A DNA stretch of 64,000 nt from Pseudoduganella lutea. GTDB lineage: Bacteria; Pseudomonadota; Gammaproteobacteria; Burkholderiales; Burkholderiaceae_D. The notes under the pieces were generated by a model. The model searched no databases. It saw only the letters and a program-made list of their open reading frames with translations, and was not told the origin of the DNA. Shown here piece after piece: positions 29,027 through 38,927 of this stretch. A program made the position numbers and the translations under genes. Location of the stretch: NCBI RefSeq assembly GCF_004209755.1, contig NZ_CP035913.1, forward strand, positions 2,542,001 to 2,606,000, written 5' to 3'. Numbering within the stretch: position 1 is the first letter of the stretch; every line of letters starts with the position of its first letter.

Positions 29027-29062
29027 GGTGTCGGACACCGGCTTCTTGGTGTCGGACACCGG
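29027..29062. repeat. Two tandem GTGTCGGACACC palindromes
   Basis: GGTGTCGGACACCGG occurs twice, at 29027-29041 and 29048-29062, separated by CTTCTT. Related copies with a GTGTCCGAC core occur at 29101-29110, 30434-30445 and 30474-30485, on both sides of the IS. They behave as a local cluster of REP-like units and do not look coding. Confidence 0.75.
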
Positions 29063-29116
29063 TTTTCCGCTCAGGAATTCGGCAACATCAGGCGAAGACC
29101 GGTGTCCGACCACTAG

Positions 29117-30428
29117 TGTCCGGACGTTGGTCCGGATGGCGTCTGTAAGCTACTGATTCCACGCGAGATTTCGACGGTTTGGTCTGGTCTCGATTTCAAT
29201 TTTGAGCGCAGACTTGGGCCTTTTGCTGGCAACCGCGAAAGGCTCCCATGCATCAGGGCAAACTCGTCTTTGCGCAGATCATGACGCATCTGCCACTCAC
29301 CACGTTTCGACGCTGCGTCGCAGCCCACCAAGGTCACTACAAGGTCAAGACGTTTTCATGTCTTGACCAGTTCTTGGCGATGGCATTCGCTCAGCTCACC
29401 TATCGCGAATCGCTGCGTGACATCGAGCTCAATCTCAGGGCTCAAGCAGCCCGGCTCTATCACATGGGCTTCCGCTGCAAGACGATCTCCCGTAGCACAC
29501 TGGCCGATGCAAACGAGACGCGGCCATGGCAAATCTATGCCGATCTCGCAGCGCATCTTATCGGCATTGCCAGACCTTTGTACGTTGGTGAGGAACTGGA
29601 CGTCGACCTCAAAAATACTGTGTATGCGTTCGACTCGACGACAATCGATCTATGCCTGTCGGTCTATCCGTGGGCACCATTCAAGTCGACCAAAGCAGCC
29701 ATCAAACTTCATACACTGCTTGATCTACGGGGCTCTATACCAAGCTTCATCCATATCTCGGACGGCAAAATGAGTGACGTCCGAGGCTTCGACAGACTGA
29801 CGATTGAACCAGGCGCTTTCTACTTGCTAGATCGCGGCTACCTCGATTTCGAACGTCTCTACAACCTCAATTTGATGGGCGCGTTCTTCGTCTCGAGGGC
29901 AAGAAGCAACACCAAGCTTAGGCGTCGTTACTCGCATTCAGTCGACTGCGCCAACACGAATGTGGAATGCGATCAGACCGTTGTGTTGGCGATCCCAGCG
30001 ACCGCTTCGCGCTACCCAGACGCATTGCGACGCGTGGTCGTGAAGGACGAAACGGGCAAGCGCATCAGCTTTTTGACGAACAATTTTTCACTGAGCCCGG
30101 AGACGATCGCGGGCCTCTACAAGCAGCGGTGGCAGGTCGAACTGTTCTTCAAGTGGATCAAACAACATCTACGCATCAAGGCGTTTTATGGCACCAGCGA
30201 GAACGCCGTGAAGACCCAAATTTGGATCGCAATCGCGACCTACGTCCTGATCGCCATCGCAAAAAAACGCCTCCAACTACCCCAAAGTCTCTACGAAATT
30301 CTACAGATTCTCAATCTGGCAATGTTCGAAACTTCCCCATTAAATCAACTACTTAGCGGAGCAGACAACGATGATCTACAAAAAAGCGAGCAGATTCAGC
30401 TCGCTCTCCTATGAGAAACGTCCGGACA
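29117..30428 (+). mobile_element. IS4-family insertion sequence, 1312 bp, intact
   Basis: The ends carry a perfect 12-bp inverted repeat: TGTCCGGACGTT at 29117-29128 and AACGTCCGGACA at 30417-30428. Each end is flanked by CTAG (29113-29116 and 30429-30432), a 4-bp target duplication. The element holds one transposase gene and is visibly more AT-rich than its surroundings. Removing it restores a CACTAGTG palindrome between two GTGTCCGAC repeats, so it landed inside the REP-like cluster. Matching ends and an uninterrupted transposase suggest a fairly recent arrival. Confidence 0.92.
29248..30414 (+). CDS. IS4-family DDE transposase
   Basis: A 388-residue transposase that cuts and joins the IS ends. 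The DDE triad is seen as Asp in YAFDSTTIDL, Asp in YLLDRGYLDF and Glu in the signature YKQRWQVELFFKWIK, which fits Y-2-R-3-E-6-K of the IS4 family. The N-terminal third (MHQGKLVFAQIMTHLP) is the usual helical domain that helps bind the ends. The frame is open from start to stop with no internal break, so the gene may be functional. Its codon use and base composition are more AT-rich than the genes around it, consistent with transfer. Confidence 0.93.
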   Translation: MHQGKLVFAQIMTHLPLTTFRRCVAAHQGHYKVKTFSCLDQFLAMAFAQLTYRESLRDIELNLRAQAARLYHMGFRCKTISRSTLADANETRPWQIYADLAAHLIGIARPLYVGEELDVDLKNTVYAFDSTTIDLCLSVYPWAPFKSTKAAIKLHTLLDLRGSIPSFIHISDGKMSDVRGFDRLTIEPGAFYLLDRGYLDFERLYNLNLMGAFFVSRARSNTKLRRRYSHSVDCANTNVECDQTVVLAIPATASRYPDALRRVVVKDETGKRISFLTNNFSLSPETIAGLYKQRWQVELFFKWIKQHLRIKAFYGTSENAVKTQIWIAIATYVLIAIAKKRLQLPQSLYEILQILNLAMFETSPLNQLLSGADNDDLQKSEQIQLALL

Positions 30429-30433
30429 CTAGT

Positions 30434-30566
30434 GGTGTCCGACACATTTTCCGGATGGAGCGCCCGAAAAAAATGTCCGACACCAGGCGCGCTAACGCCG
30501 ACTCAAATGATCACGTCGCCTTAACTTAACGGCATTGGGGACGTACACCATTTTTCAGGAAAGATT
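30434..30566. repeat. REP-like repeats right of the IS, with outer arm 2
   Basis: This stretch contains GTGTCCGACAC at 30434-30445, TGTCCGACACCA at 30474-30485, and outer arm 2 at 30537-30566 (GGGGACGTACACC then TTTTTCAGGAAAGATT), the inverted mate of 28947-28978. No gene is seen here. It ends just before the rplY terminator. Confidence 0.7.
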
Positions 30567-30570
30567 GGCG

Positions 30571-30596
30571 AAAAAAAACCCGCCGGAGCGGGTTTT
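30571..30596 (-). terminator. Rho-independent terminator of rplY
   Basis: The stem is CCCGC (30579-30583) and GCGGG (30588-30592) with loop CGGA. On the minus strand it is followed by eight T residues (A-run 30571-30578). It starts 17 bp past the rplY stop. Confidence 0.88.
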
Positions 30597-30612
30597 CTCG
30601 ATGCGGAAGAGA

Positions 30613-31212
30613 TTACTTCTTCTCTTCGGTCGCAGCTGCGTCGGCGGACACTTGGCCGGCCGGTACCGATGCGGTAGCGATCGTCAGGTCGGAACCGTGG
30701 GTGATCAGCGTCACGCCTTCCGGCAGCGTCAGGTTCGATGCGTGCAGCGAGGTGCCGACGTCCATGTTCGTCAGGTCGACGGTGATGAACTCAGGCAGTT
30801 GGCCTGGCAGGCAGGACACTTCGATTTCGTTGGTCACGTGGCTGATGGTCGCGCCGTGCAGTTTCACTGCCGGGGAGACTTCAGCGTTTTCGAAGTGCAG
30901 TGCCACTTTGACGTGCACAGGCTGGTTGGCGTCAACGCGCTGGAAGTCAGCGTGCAGGACCAGTTGCTTGTATGCGTGCATCTGGAAGTCGCGCAGCAGC
31001 ACTTGCTGCACTTTGCCGTCGATTTCCAGGTCCAGCACGGCACCGTGGAAGGCTTCTTTCTTCAGCGCGTGGTACAGCGCGTTGTGGTCCAGGGCGATCG
31101 TCACCGGGGCTTCGGTGCCGCCGTAGATGATGCCAGGGGTCTGGCCGGAAATACGCAGGCGGCGGCTCGCACCCGTGCCCTGCAGTTCGCGTTTGAATGC
31201 AACAACTTTCAT
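30613..31212 (-). CDS. rplY: 50S ribosomal protein L25 (CTC/TL5 form)
   Basis: A 199-residue protein that binds 5S rRNA in the large subunit. The N-terminal L25 domain (about 1-95) opens [20 protein letters not shown] and has the GIIYGG turn; the C-terminal CTC extension (about 96-185; [19 protein letters not shown]) makes it the long general-stress form rather than the 94-residue enterobacterial form. The tail is Ala/Lys-rich (DAAATEEKK). GGAG lies 6 nt before the ATG at 31212, and this decides the start over an ATG 12 bp upstream. It is downstream of prs, the usual order in Burkholderiales, with a strong hairpin in between. Confidence 0.96.
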   Translation of the reverse strand: MKVVAFKRELQGTGASRRLRISGQTPGIIYGGTEAPVTIALDHNALYHALKKEAFHGAVLDLEIDGKVQQVLLRDFQMHAYKQLVLHADFQRVDANQPVHVKVALHFENAEVSPAVKLHGATISHVTNEIEVSCLPGQLPEFITVDLTNMDVGTSLHASNLTLPEGVTLITHGSDLTIATASVPAGQVSADAAATEEKK

Positions 31213-31335
31213 TTGATACTCCAAAAAGAGCCGGGATTCGCATCCCGTGGGTTGTTATACCCTTGATTAGAAGCCACCCGCGACCAGGCGGCTCCGGAAA
31301 ACCGGCGGCGCATACGCGATACCGGATAAAACTTT

Positions 31336-31378
31336 GGCGGCGCGCCCGGTGAAGTACTGCTTCACCGGGCGCGCCGCC
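31336..31378 (-). terminator. Perfect 19-bp hairpin downstream of prs
   Basis: The left arm 31336-31354 and right arm 31360-31378 are exact inverted repeats (ends GGCGGCGCGCCCGG / CCGGGCGCGCCGCC) with loop TACTG. On the minus strand the hairpin lies 27 bp after the prs stop and is followed by AAAGTTTTATC. The T-run is weak, so it may terminate only partly or protect the prs mRNA end. Confidence 0.65.
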
Positions 31379-31405
31379 TGGAATTTCAATCGTTCGCTGA
31401 AAAAA

Positions 31406-32356
31406 TCAGTCGACGAACAGGGAGATCACGGAATCGCCCTTGATGATGCGCTTGAACGTCTCTGCCAGCAGCGGTGCGCAGGTCAGTTGACGGATCTTGC
31501 CGCAGGCCTTGCCGGCTTCGGACAGCGGGATCGTGTCCGTCACGACCAGTTCGTCCAGCGACGAATTGGTGATGCGGTCGATCGCCGGGCCGGACAACAC
31601 GGCGTGCGTGCAATACGCGATGACTTTCTTGGCGCCGCGTTCCTTCAGCACTTCGGCGGCTTTCACCAGCGTGCCGGCGGTGTCGACCATGTCGTCCATG
31701 ATCACGCAGTTGCGGCCTTCCACGTCGCCGATGATGTTCATCACTTCGGAAACGTTGGCTTTCGGGCGGCGCTTGTCGATGATCGCCAGGTCGCAGCCGA
31801 GGCGCTTGGCCAGCGCGCGGGCACGCACCACGCCGCCGACGTCGGGCGACACCACCAGCAGGTCCTGGTGATCCTTCTTCTGCAGGTCGCCCAGCAGGAT
31901 CGGGGAAGCGTAGATGTTATCGACGGGAATATCGAAGAAGCCCTGGATCTGGTCGGCGTGCAGGTCCATGATCAGGACGCGCTCGACACCGGCTTCTTCC
32001 AGCATGTTGGCGATGACTTTGGCGGAAATCGCGACGCGGGCGGAACGCGGGCGGCGGTCCTGGCGTGCATAACCAAAGTAAGGGATGGCGGCCGTGATGC
32101 GGCCAGCGGATGCGCGTTTCAGGGCATCGACCATCAGGATCAGTTCCATCAGGTTGTCGTTCGTCGGCGCGCAGGTCGATTGCAGCACGAAGACGTCTTT
32201 ACCGCGGACGTTTTCGTTGATTTCGACCATTACTTCGCCGTCCGAGAATTTCGAAACGACCGCTTTGCCGAGGGGGATGCCGAGATTTTTCGCGACCCCT
32301 TCTGCCAATGCAGGATTAGCGTTGCCGGTAAAAACCATCAGGTTTTCGTAAGCCAT
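31406..32356 (-). CDS. prs: Ribose-phosphate pyrophosphokinase
   Basis: A 316-residue enzyme, the normal length, that makes PRPP from ribose 5-phosphate and ATP for nucleotide, His and Trp synthesis. Seen: [16 protein letters not shown] near the N-terminus, the KFSDGE stretch, the catalytic loop region [12 protein letters not shown], the divalent metal site [11 protein letters not shown] and the PRPP loop [12 protein letters not shown]. The start at 32356 ([11 protein letters not shown]) is chosen because the upstream 17 codons are not part of the family and overlap a terminator region. It lies downstream of tRNA-Gln and ispE on the same strand, the classical order. Confidence 0.97.
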   Translation of the reverse strand: MAYENLMVFTGNANPALAEGVAKNLGIPLGKAVVSKFSDGEVMVEINENVRGKDVFVLQSTCAPTNDNLMELILMVDALKRASAGRITAAIPYFGYARQDRRPRSARVAISAKVIANMLEEAGVERVLIMDLHADQIQGFFDIPVDNIYASPILLGDLQKKDHQDLLVVSPDVGGVVRARALAKRLGCDLAIIDKRRPKANVSEVMNIIGDVEGRNCVIMDDMVDTAGTLVKAAEVLKERGAKKVIAYCTHAVLSGPAIDRITNSSLDELVVTDTIPLSEAGKACGKIRQLTCAPLLAETFKRIIKGDSVISLFVD

Positions 32357-32422
32357 GGGAGTCCCAGGAAGGTAAGCTTGACTTGAAATACCACCGATAT
32401 GAAACAAAAATCGGCGTCGGAA

Positions 32423-32453
32423 TAAAAAAGCCCCGGCTGAGCAGGGGCTTTTC
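32423..32453 (-). terminator. Rho-independent terminator after tRNA-Gln
   Basis: The 7-bp stem is AAGCCCC (32428-32434) and GGGGCTT (32444-32450), followed on the minus strand by a T-rich run. It lies about 65 bp downstream of the tRNA and just before prs, so it ends the ispE/tRNA transcript. Confidence 0.85.
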
Positions 32454-32516
32454 TTGTTTTTCTAAGACTGTCAGGCCGGATACCTGCGCTGCGCTTCGAC
32501 AGACTTGAAGAATTTG

Positions 32517-32593
32517 TGGCAGGGGAACAAGGATTCGAACCTTGGTATGCCGGAATCAAAATCCGGTGCCTTAACCAGCTTGGCGATTCCCCT
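32517..32593 (-). tRNA. tRNA-Gln (anticodon TTG)
   Basis: On the minus strand a full cloverleaf can be folded. The acceptor arm AGGGGAA pairs with TTCCCCT, the anticodon arm CCGGA/TCCGG encloses loop TTTTGAT with anticodon TTG, and the T arm contains GGTTCGAATCC. The discriminator is G and CCA is encoded in the DNA (32517-32519). It lies between ispE and prs. Confidence 0.97.
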
Positions 32594-32687
32594 ACGCTTG
32601 ACTGACTGTGTTCCGTCAGATGGCGAGCATTATACTAGCAAAACGACGTAACACCAAATCTTTTTACGCTTCGCAACTTTCACACCG

Positions 32688-33575
32688 TTAAAGTGCCAGC
32701 GGATGCTTGCGGAGCGCCTTTGCTTTCCACCCCTTCCAGGTGGCTGGCGCTTGCCGCTTGAAAGCGTCGAGCACCGCATCGGCCTGTTCTTCGCTGTGAA
32801 ACGCGCAGAACACGCATGCACCGGAGCCAGTCATCCTGGCATCGCCGTAAGCCCCCAGCCATTCCACCGCCTCGGCTACCGGCGGGAACAAGCGGGTGGC
32901 CACTTGTTGCAAATCGTTTTTCCCGAACTGTCGCAGCTCACTGCTCTGAACCGCGTAGTGCCTGGAAAAGTCCGAGATTATGACGGCGGCTGTGTTCCTT
33001 GTCAAATACTCCGACGTGAAAATGTGCGCAGTCGGCACTTGCACGCCCGGTTCGATGACGACATACCAGCAATCGGGCACGGCAACGGCTTGCAGCGCCT
33101 CGCCCACGCCTTCGGCAAACGCCGTTTCGCCGAAGATGAAGAACGGGATGTCGGCCCCCAGCGGCAGGCCCAGGTCCATCAGCGCCTGTTTCGACAGCCC
33201 CGCGCCCCACAGCCGGTTCAGCGCCATCAGCGTGGTGGCGGCGTCCGACGAGCCGCCGCCCAGCCCGCCGCCCATCGGCAAGATCTTGTGCAGCGCGATG
33301 TCCACGCCCGGCGGCAGCGTGCCGGTGCGGCGCTGCACTTCCTCCTGCAGCAGCCGGGCCGCGCGAACGACCAGGTCGCTGTCTTCCGGCACGCCGGGGA
33401 TATCGGTGACGCGGCGCACCTGCCCGTCGTCGCGCAGCGTGAAATCCAGCGTGTCGCAGCGGTCGACCAGCACGAAGGCCGTCTGCAGCAGGTGGTAGCC
33501 GTCCGGCCGGCGCCCCGTCACGTGCAGGAACAGGTTCAGCTTGGCGGGTGCCGGGCAGTGTTCCAGCCGGGTCAT
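32688..33575 (-). CDS. ispE: 4-diphosphocytidyl-2-C-methyl-D-erythritol kinase
   Basis: A 295-residue GHMP kinase of the MEP isoprenoid pathway; it phosphorylates the 2-hydroxyl of CDP-methylerythritol. Seen: [17 protein letters not shown] with the substrate-side Lys, the ATP-binding glycine loop [16 protein letters not shown] (about residues 95-110), and the C-terminal GHMP motif [12 protein letters not shown]. The ATG at 33575 overlaps the lolB stop by 4 bp (ATGA), which settles the start. lolB-ispE-tRNA-Gln-prs is a conserved Burkholderiales order. Confidence 0.96.
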   Translation of the reverse strand: MTRLEHCPAPAKLNLFLHVTGRRPDGYHLLQTAFVLVDRCDTLDFTLRDDGQVRRVTDIPGVPEDSDLVVRAARLLQEEVQRRTGTLPPGVDIALHKILPMGGGLGGGSSDAATTLMALNRLWGAGLSKQALMDLGLPLGADIPFFIFGETAFAEGVGEALQAVAVPDCWYVVIEPGVQVPTAHIFTSEYLTRNTAAVIISDFSRHYAVQSSELRQFGKNDLQQVATRLFPPVAEAVEWLGAYGDARMTGSGACVFCAFHSEEQADAVLDAFKRQAPATWKGWKAKALRKHPLAL

Positions 33576-34186
33576 TGCGCGGCCGCCCCGTCGATCACGA
33601 TGCGGATGTCGATGCTGTCGATATCGCCGATGGCGCCCCGGCTGGCATCGATGCGGCGCGGCTTCGGCGGCGTGACGCCCTCCTGCCATGACACGAATTC
33701 GAGTTGCCAGCCATCGCGTGTGGTGATTTTCGGCTGCGCCGGACTGACCGCGACGCGCTTGCCGTCCGCCGCCACGGCGTAACCCTGCAGCCAGTCGCGC
33801 AGGCCGGACACGGGCAGCGGCCAGCCCAGCACCTGCGCCGACAGTGTGTCGACATCGGCGGCGCTGCGCGGCGGCTTGCTGCCCTCCTTCAGGGTGGCCT
33901 CGCCGGGCGTGACGGCGATCGTGGCGATCGTCTGCCCCAGCGGCGAGGCCAGGGTCACGTCGGTGCGCGCGGCGCTCTGGCGCCAGGAGAACTTGCCGGA
34001 AATCGATTCCTGCTTGCCGGCGCGGAGGTAGTTGACGGACAGGCGGCCATCGGTTTCCAGCGTGTCGGCATAAGGTGCCACGGGAGCCGAGGAGAGCGGG
34101 CCTTGCGGGGTGGTGGCGCAGCCGGCAAGCAAGGTAGCCAATGCGGTTGCCAATGCGGCGGTGGTGAAGCGGCGTTTTATCGTCAT
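33572..34186 (-). CDS. lolB: Outer-membrane lipoprotein receptor LolB
   Basis: A 204-residue lipoprotein that takes lipoproteins from LolA and inserts them in the outer membrane. Signal sequence [20 protein letters not shown] ends in the lipobox LAGC with Cys23. The mature part shows [21 protein letters not shown], typical of the LolB half-barrel, and [13 protein letters not shown] in the C-terminal half. It overlaps ispE by 4 bp and starts 7 bp after the TPR lipoprotein gene. It is the housekeeping partner of the Lol system and separate from the LolA-like/ABC cassette at 25122-27809. Confidence 0.94.
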   Translation of the reverse strand: MTIKRRFTTAALATALATLLAGCATTPQGPLSSAPVAPYADTLETDGRLSVNYLRAGKQESISGKFSWRQSAARTDVTLASPLGQTIATIAVTPGEATLKEGSKPPRSAADVDTLSAQVLGWPLPVSGLRDWLQGYAVAADGKRVAVSPAQPKITTRDGWQLEFVSWQEGVTPPKPRRIDASRGAIGDIDSIDIRIVIDGAAAQ

Positions 34187-34193
34187 GCGGTTC

Positions 34194-36002
34194 TCAGAGA
34201 CTGGTGTTCAGGCGTGCCAGCGTATCGCGCAGCACATCGTTCTTGGGGTCCTTGGTGCGCGCTTCGCGCCACAGCTTCTGCGCCTCGTCGCGCTTGCCGC
34301 GCTGCCACAGCACCTCGCCCAGGTGCACGGCGATCTCGGCATCATTGCGCAGCGCATGGGCGCGGCGCAGCGTGGCTTCCGCTTCCTCGAGGCGCCCCAT
34401 GCGGAACTGTACCCAACCCATCGAATCCATGATGTACGGATCGTTCGGCGCCATCTTCAGGGCCTTGTCGATCAGCGCATGGGCTTCGTCGAGGCGCACG
34501 TTGCGCTCGGCCAGCGAATAGCCGAGCGCATTATAGGCATGGTGGTTGTCCGGCACCGCCGCCATCACCTTGCGCAGCGCCGCCTCCATTTCCTCGTGCT
34601 TGCCCTGCTTCTCGGCGGCCAGCGCGAAGTCGTACAGCAGGTCGGGGCTGTCCGGGAAGCGCTGCGCGGCATCGGCCAGCAGCGTGTAGGCTTCGGCACC
34701 GCGGCCGGCATCGCGCAGCAGCTGGCCCTCCGTCTGCAGCACCTCGGCCTGCTCGGCGGGATCGATGGCGGCGATCTCGTGGAGCATCGTGCGGGCCCGT
34801 TCCAGTTCGCCCTTCTTCGCCGTCAGGTGCGCGCGCTTCAGGCGCGATGTCATGTACAGCCGCGGATCGTCGCTGCTCACCTTCTCCAGCCAGCCCAGCG
34901 CGCCGTCGAAATCGCCCCGTTCCTCGGCGATCTGCGCCAGCAGCATCAGGCCTTTCGACGGATCGCGATCGGGCTCGTCGCTGTCGCCCAGCACGGCCAC
35001 GAAGCGGCGCAGGTAATCCTCGGCCGATTTCTGGTCGCCGGCCTGGAGCGACATGATGCCCAGCGCATACAGGGTGCCGGGATTGTCCGGCTCATCCTTG
35101 AGCATCCGTTCGAACTGGACGCGCGCCTTGTCGTAGCGCTTCTGCTCCACCAGCAGGCGCGCATGGGCGGCGCGCACCTCGCGGGCAGCCGGGTTCCTGT
35201 CCAGGAACCCGGCGAACAACTGGCCGGCCGCATCGGCATCGCCGAGCACCTGTGCCAGGGTGAGCACGGCCAGCTCGGAATCGGGCTTCAACTCCAGTGC
35301 GCGTTTCGCCTCGGCCGTGGCGCGATCGCGCTTGTCGGCCGCATAGGCGGCCTGCGCCAGCACCAGGTGGCTTTCCATCGTGGCGGCGTAAGGCGCGAGC
35401 ACCCGTTCCATCAGCGCGAACGCGGCGGCCTTGTCGTTGGCCCGCAAGAGGTATTGCTGCATCTGGAACATGACCAGGCCGCGCGCCTCGGCCGGCGCGG
35501 CGCCCAGGCGCTGCGCGAAGACCTTTTCCGACTCGGACAGGTCGTCGCCCAGCACGGAAAAGCCCAGGAAATACTGCACGGCTTCATCGGAATCGGGTGC
35601 CAGCTCGCGCCACAGGCGGATCGCGGCCAGGGCCTCGTTGCCCTGCTTGGCCGCCAGCGCCATTTCGGCCGAACGGCGCGCCAGCCGCGGATCGCGGGTC
35701 TGCTGCGCCAGCACCATCATCGACACATACGCGCTTTGCCACTGCCCCCGCTTGAAATCGAGTTCGGCTTTCGTGAGTTTGTAGAACAGGTCGCTGGTCA
35801 GTTCGACGGCGGGCAGCTTTTCCTCGTGCTGCAGGGTGGCGGCGATGGCGTCGGCACCCGGCTCCCCGGACGGCCCCGCCGCCGAAGGCACGGCTGGCGT
35901 GGCGGCGGCTTCGCCATCGGCCTGTTTTTCTGGCGCAACAGCGCACGCGGACAGCAGGGCCGAGAGGGTTACAATGGCGAGTGCGTATTTCAAGGCATGC
36001 AT
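34194..36002 (-). CDS. TPR-repeat lipoprotein
   Basis: A 602-residue protein with an N-terminal lipoprotein signal ([20 protein letters not shown]; Cys20 would be lipidated) followed by about fourteen helical TPR-like repeats. Clear examples are [20 protein letters not shown] and [20 protein letters not shown]. The family is annotated as tetratricopeptide repeat protein and is conserved upstream of lolB in Burkholderiales. A scaffolding role in the outer membrane or periplasm is likely, but the partner is not known. The start at 36002 is chosen because it gives the lipobox signal; the upstream in-frame extension is arginine-rich and not signal-like. It is divergent from mutM with about 128 bp between. 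Confidence 0.88.
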   Translation of the reverse strand: MHALKYALAIVTLSALLSACAVAPEKQADGEAAATPAVPSAAGPSGEPGADAIAATLQHEEKLPAVELTSDLFYKLTKAELDFKRGQWQSAYVSMMVLAQQTRDPRLARRSAEMALAAKQGNEALAAIRLWRELAPDSDEAVQYFLGFSVLGDDLSESEKVFAQRLGAAPAEARGLVMFQMQQYLLRANDKAAAFALMERVLAPYAATMESHLVLAQAAYAADKRDRATAEAKRALELKPDSELAVLTLAQVLGDADAAGQLFAGFLDRNPAAREVRAAHARLLVEQKRYDKARVQFERMLKDEPDNPGTLYALGIMSLQAGDQKSAEDYLRRFVAVLGDSDEPDRDPSKGLMLLAQIAEERGDFDGALGWLEKVSSDDPRLYMTSRLKRAHLTAKKGELERARTMLHEIAAIDPAEQAEVLQTEGQLLRDAGRGAEAYTLLADAAQRFPDSPDLLYDFALAAEKQGKHEEMEAALRKVMAAVPDNHHAYNALGYSLAERNVRLDEAHALIDKALKMAPNDPYIMDSMGWVQFRMGRLEEAEATLRRAHALRNDAEIAVHLGEVLWQRGKRDEAQKLWREARTKDPKNDVLRDTLARLNTSL

Positions 36003-36130
36003 CCAGGTCGGGTCAAACCCTGATTCTACGCCCAACCCATCGCCTGCGCGGCTGCGGCTGTCATCCACGACGTATCCCGCGGAGCAACGCGCAGGTGCAA
36101 CCAGGTTTCGCCGGACTCCCATTCGTTTCT

Positions 36131-36964
36131 ATGCCAGAACTACCCGAAGTCGAAGTCACCCGGCGCGGCGTCGCGCCCCACCTCGAAGGCCGCGCGGTGC
36201 GCGACGTGGTGCTGCGCCGCGCCGGCCTGCGCTGGCCGTTTCCCGCCGCCCTGCCCCAGATCCTGGCCGACCGCACGGTGGCCACTACGGGGCGCCGCGG
36301 CAAATACCTGCTGGTGGAATTCGAACACGGCACGCTGATCATCCACCTGGGCATGAGCGGGCACCTGCGCGTGCTGCCGCCCGGCGTGCCGGCGCAGAAA
36401 CACGACCACTTCGACCTGGTGGTGGATGGCCCGCAGGGGCAGCAGGTGCTGCGCATGACGGACCCGCGCCGCTTCGGCGCCGTGCTGTGGCACCCGAAGG
36501 AGGAAGGCGAACTCGATACGCATCTGCTGCTGCGCGGCCTGGGCGTGGAACCGCTGGGCCCCGGCTTTACCGGCGAGCTGCTGTACCGGAAAACGCGCGG
36601 CCGCAGCGTGGCGGTGAAATCGGCCCTGCTGGCGGGCGACATCGTCGTCGGCGTGGGCAATATCTACTGTTCCGAGAGCCTGTTCCGCGCCGGGATCAAC
36701 CCGAAGACGCCGGCCGGCCGTATCGGCCTGGCGCGCTACAAGAAGCTGGCGCAGGCGATCCGCGACGTGCTGGCCGAGGCGATCGTGCAGGGCGGCAGCA
36801 CGCTGCGCGACTTCATCGCGGTCAATGGCCAGTCCGGCTATTTCCAGAACACGTATTTCGTGTACGACCGGGCGGGCCTGCCCTGCCGCGTGTGCGGCGC
36901 GCCGATCCGGCAGATCAAGCAGGGGCAGCGTTCCACGTTCTATTGCGTGAATTGCCAGAAATGA
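36131..36964 (+). CDS. mutM: Formamidopyrimidine-DNA glycosylase
   Basis: A 277-residue bifunctional glycosylase/AP lyase that removes 8-oxoguanine and FaPy lesions opposite C. The start at 36131 is fixed by [13 protein letters not shown], because Pro2 is the catalytic nucleophile. Also seen: the DNA-contacting Lys in [25 protein letters not shown], and a C-terminal zinc finger C-X2-C-X16-C-X2-C (CRVCG ... YCVNC). It is followed 16 bp later by a dynamin-like GTPase gene and then mutY, so two of the three GO-system enzymes are in one operon. Confidence 0.97.
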   Translation: MPELPEVEVTRRGVAPHLEGRAVRDVVLRRAGLRWPFPAALPQILADRTVATTGRRGKYLLVEFEHGTLIIHLGMSGHLRVLPPGVPAQKHDHFDLVVDGPQGQQVLRMTDPRRFGAVLWHPKEEGELDTHLLLRGLGVEPLGPGFTGELLYRKTRGRSVAVKSALLAGDIVVGVGNIYCSESLFRAGINPKTPAGRIGLARYKKLAQAIRDVLAEAIVQGGSTLRDFIAVNGQSGYFQNTYFVYDRAGLPCRVCGAPIRQIKQGQRSTFYCVNCQK

Positions 36965-36980
36965 GGGAGCAACGACAGCC

Positions 36981-38927
36981 ATGATGCGCGACCTCGAACA
37001 GTACAGTGCCTGGCGCCAGGGCGTGGCGGCGGCGCTGCAGGCTTACCGCGACGGCGCGCAGGCGGCGGACCTGCTCGATGCGGCCACCGCCCAGCGCATC
37101 GCCCGCACGCTGGCGCGGCTGGCGGACGACAAGCTGTCGGTCGCGTTCGTGGCCGAGTTCTCGCGCGGGAAATCGGAGCTGATCAACGCGATCTTCTTTG
37201 CCGATTATGGGCAGCGCATCCTGCCCTCGGCGGCCGGCCGCACCACGATGTGCCCGACCGAGCTGCTGTACGATCCGGCGCAGCCGGCCTCGATCCGCCT
37301 GCTGCCGATCGAAACGCGCGCCACCAATCTTTCCACCAGCGACTACCGCGACGACCCGCGCGCCTGGACGGTGCTGCCGCTGGAGGTGGCATCGGCCACC
37401 GCCATGCACGAGGCATTCCGCCAGGTGAGCGAGACCCGCGCCGTGCCGGTGAACGAAGCGCACCGCTATGGCCTGTACGACCCGGACGATCCCGACCTCG
37501 CCGCCACCGTCAACGACGCGGGCATGGTCGAAATTTCACGCTGGCGCCATGCGATCATCAATTTCCCGCACCCGCTGCTGAAGCAGGGCCTGGTGATCCT
37601 CGATACGCCGGGCCTGAACGCGATCGGCACCGAGCCGGAACTGACGCTGAACCTGATCCCCCACGCCCACGCGGTGCTGTTCATCCTGGCGGCCGATACG
37701 GGCGTGACGAAAAGCGATATCGAAGTCTGGCGCGAGCACATCGGCGCCGGCGCGGGCCGCATGGTGGTGCTGAACAAGATCGACGGCATGTGGGACCCGC
37801 TGCGCTCGGAAGCGGAAGTGGATGGCGAGATCGCCCGCCAGTGCGCGCACGCGGCGCAACTGCTCGCCGTCGACGAGCGGCAGGTGTTCCCGGTTTCCGC
37901 GCACAAGGCGCTCGTGGCGAAGATCACGGGCGACGCCGCGCTGGCCGAACGCAGCCGCATCGGCCGGCTCGAGCAGGCGCTGTTCGAGGAACTGATCCCG
38001 GCGAAGAAGGACATCGTGCGCAAGCGCCTGGCCGAGGACCTGGGCGCGCTCAATGGCGCGCAGGGCGCCATGCTGGCGGCAAGGCAGCGCGGCATCGCCG
38101 AACAGCTCCATGAGCTGACTAGCCTGCGCGGCAAGAACCAGAACGTGATCGCCCACATGATGCGCCGGGTCGAGGCCGAGAAAAAGGAATTCGACGCCAG
38201 CCTGTTCCGCATGCAGGCGGCGCGCACCGCGTTCACCCGCCTGTCGACGGAGCTGTACGGCACGCTGGGCATGGACGTGCTGCGCGACCATGTGGTCCAC
38301 GTGCGCGAAGCGATGGCGCGCAGCCACTGGTCGGCCGGCCTGCGCGAGTCGGTGCGCGTGTTCTTCGACAGCGTGCAGGCGGAGCTGGAAGAATCGGACC
38401 GCAAGGCCATCGAGATCCGCACGACGATGGATACCGTGTACCGCCAGTTCGCCGCCGAGCATGGCGTGGCGCTGCCGCCGCCGCCACCCTTCGGGCTGGC
38501 CAAGTACCGCGCGCAGGTCTCGGATATCGAAGCGATCTACCAGCGGCAGTTCGGTGCCGCGGCGCTGCTGACCACCAGCCGCACCGTGCTGATGGAGCGT
38601 TTCTTCGACACGATCGCGTCGCAGGTCAAGCGCTGCTTCAAGGCGGCCAACGCGGAGTGCGAGAGCTGGCTGAAGGTGATCATGGCGCCGCTGGAAGCGC
38701 AGATCCGCCAGCACCGCGAGCAGTTGAAGGCCCGGCAGGCATCGATCGGGCGCATCCACGACGCGGCCGACACGCTGGAACAGAAGATCGAGGCGTTCGG
38801 GCGCATGCAGGCCACGCTCGAACAGCAGAAGGACCGGCTGGCGGCGCTGGCCGGGGCGATCGAGCTCGCCATCGACAACGAACCTGCCTCGCCCATCGCC
38901 ACGACGGCGACTGTGGCCAATGCATGA
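36981..38927 (+). CDS. Dynamin-like GTPase between mutM and mutY
   Basis: A 648-residue large GTPase. The P-loop is AEFSRGKSELINA (about residues 57-70), switch-side G3 is DTPGLNAIGT, G4 is NKIDGMW, followed by an all-helical C-terminal half with coiled-coil-like stretches (GRMQATLEQQKDRLAALAGA). This is the layout of bacterial dynamin family proteins, which act on membranes, but the role of this member is not known. AGGGAG precedes the start. It overlaps mutY by 8 bp and follows mutM by 16 bp. Its place in a DNA-repair operon may reflect conserved linkage more than shared function. Confidence 0.85.
   Translation: MMRDLEQYSAWRQGVAAALQAYRDGAQAADLLDAATAQRIARTLARLADDKLSVAFVAEFSRGKSELINAIFFADYGQRILPSAAGRTTMCPTELLYDPAQPASIRLLPIETRATNLSTSDYRDDPRAWTVLPLEVASATAMHEAFRQVSETRAVPVNEAHRYGLYDPDDPDLAATVNDAGMVEISRWRHAIINFPHPLLKQGLVILDTPGLNAIGTEPELTLNLIPHAHAVLFILAADTGVTKSDIEVWREHIGAGAGRMVVLNKIDGMWDPLRSEAEVDGEIARQCAHAAQLLAVDERQVFPVSAHKALVAKITGDAALAERSRIGRLEQALFEELIPAKKDIVRKRLAEDLGALNGAQGAMLAARQRGIAEQLHELTSLRGKNQNVIAHMMRRVEAEKKEFDASLFRMQAARTAFTRLSTELYGTLGMDVLRDHVVHVREAMARSHWSAGLRESVRVFFDSVQAELEESDRKAIEIRTTMDTVYRQFAAEHGVALPPPPPFGLAKYRAQVSDIEAIYQRQFGAAALLTTSRTVLMERFFDTIASQVKRCFKAANAECESWLKVIMAPLEAQIRQHREQLKARQASIGRIHDAADTLEQKIEAFGRMQATLEQQKDRLAALAGAIELAIDNEPASPIATTATVANA

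Noticed and set aside
28947..30566. CRISPR array from the repeated GTGTCGGACACC units
   Set aside because: Units are short palindromes with uneven spacing, there is no leader or cas gene, and the same type of element is scattered at other gene ends.
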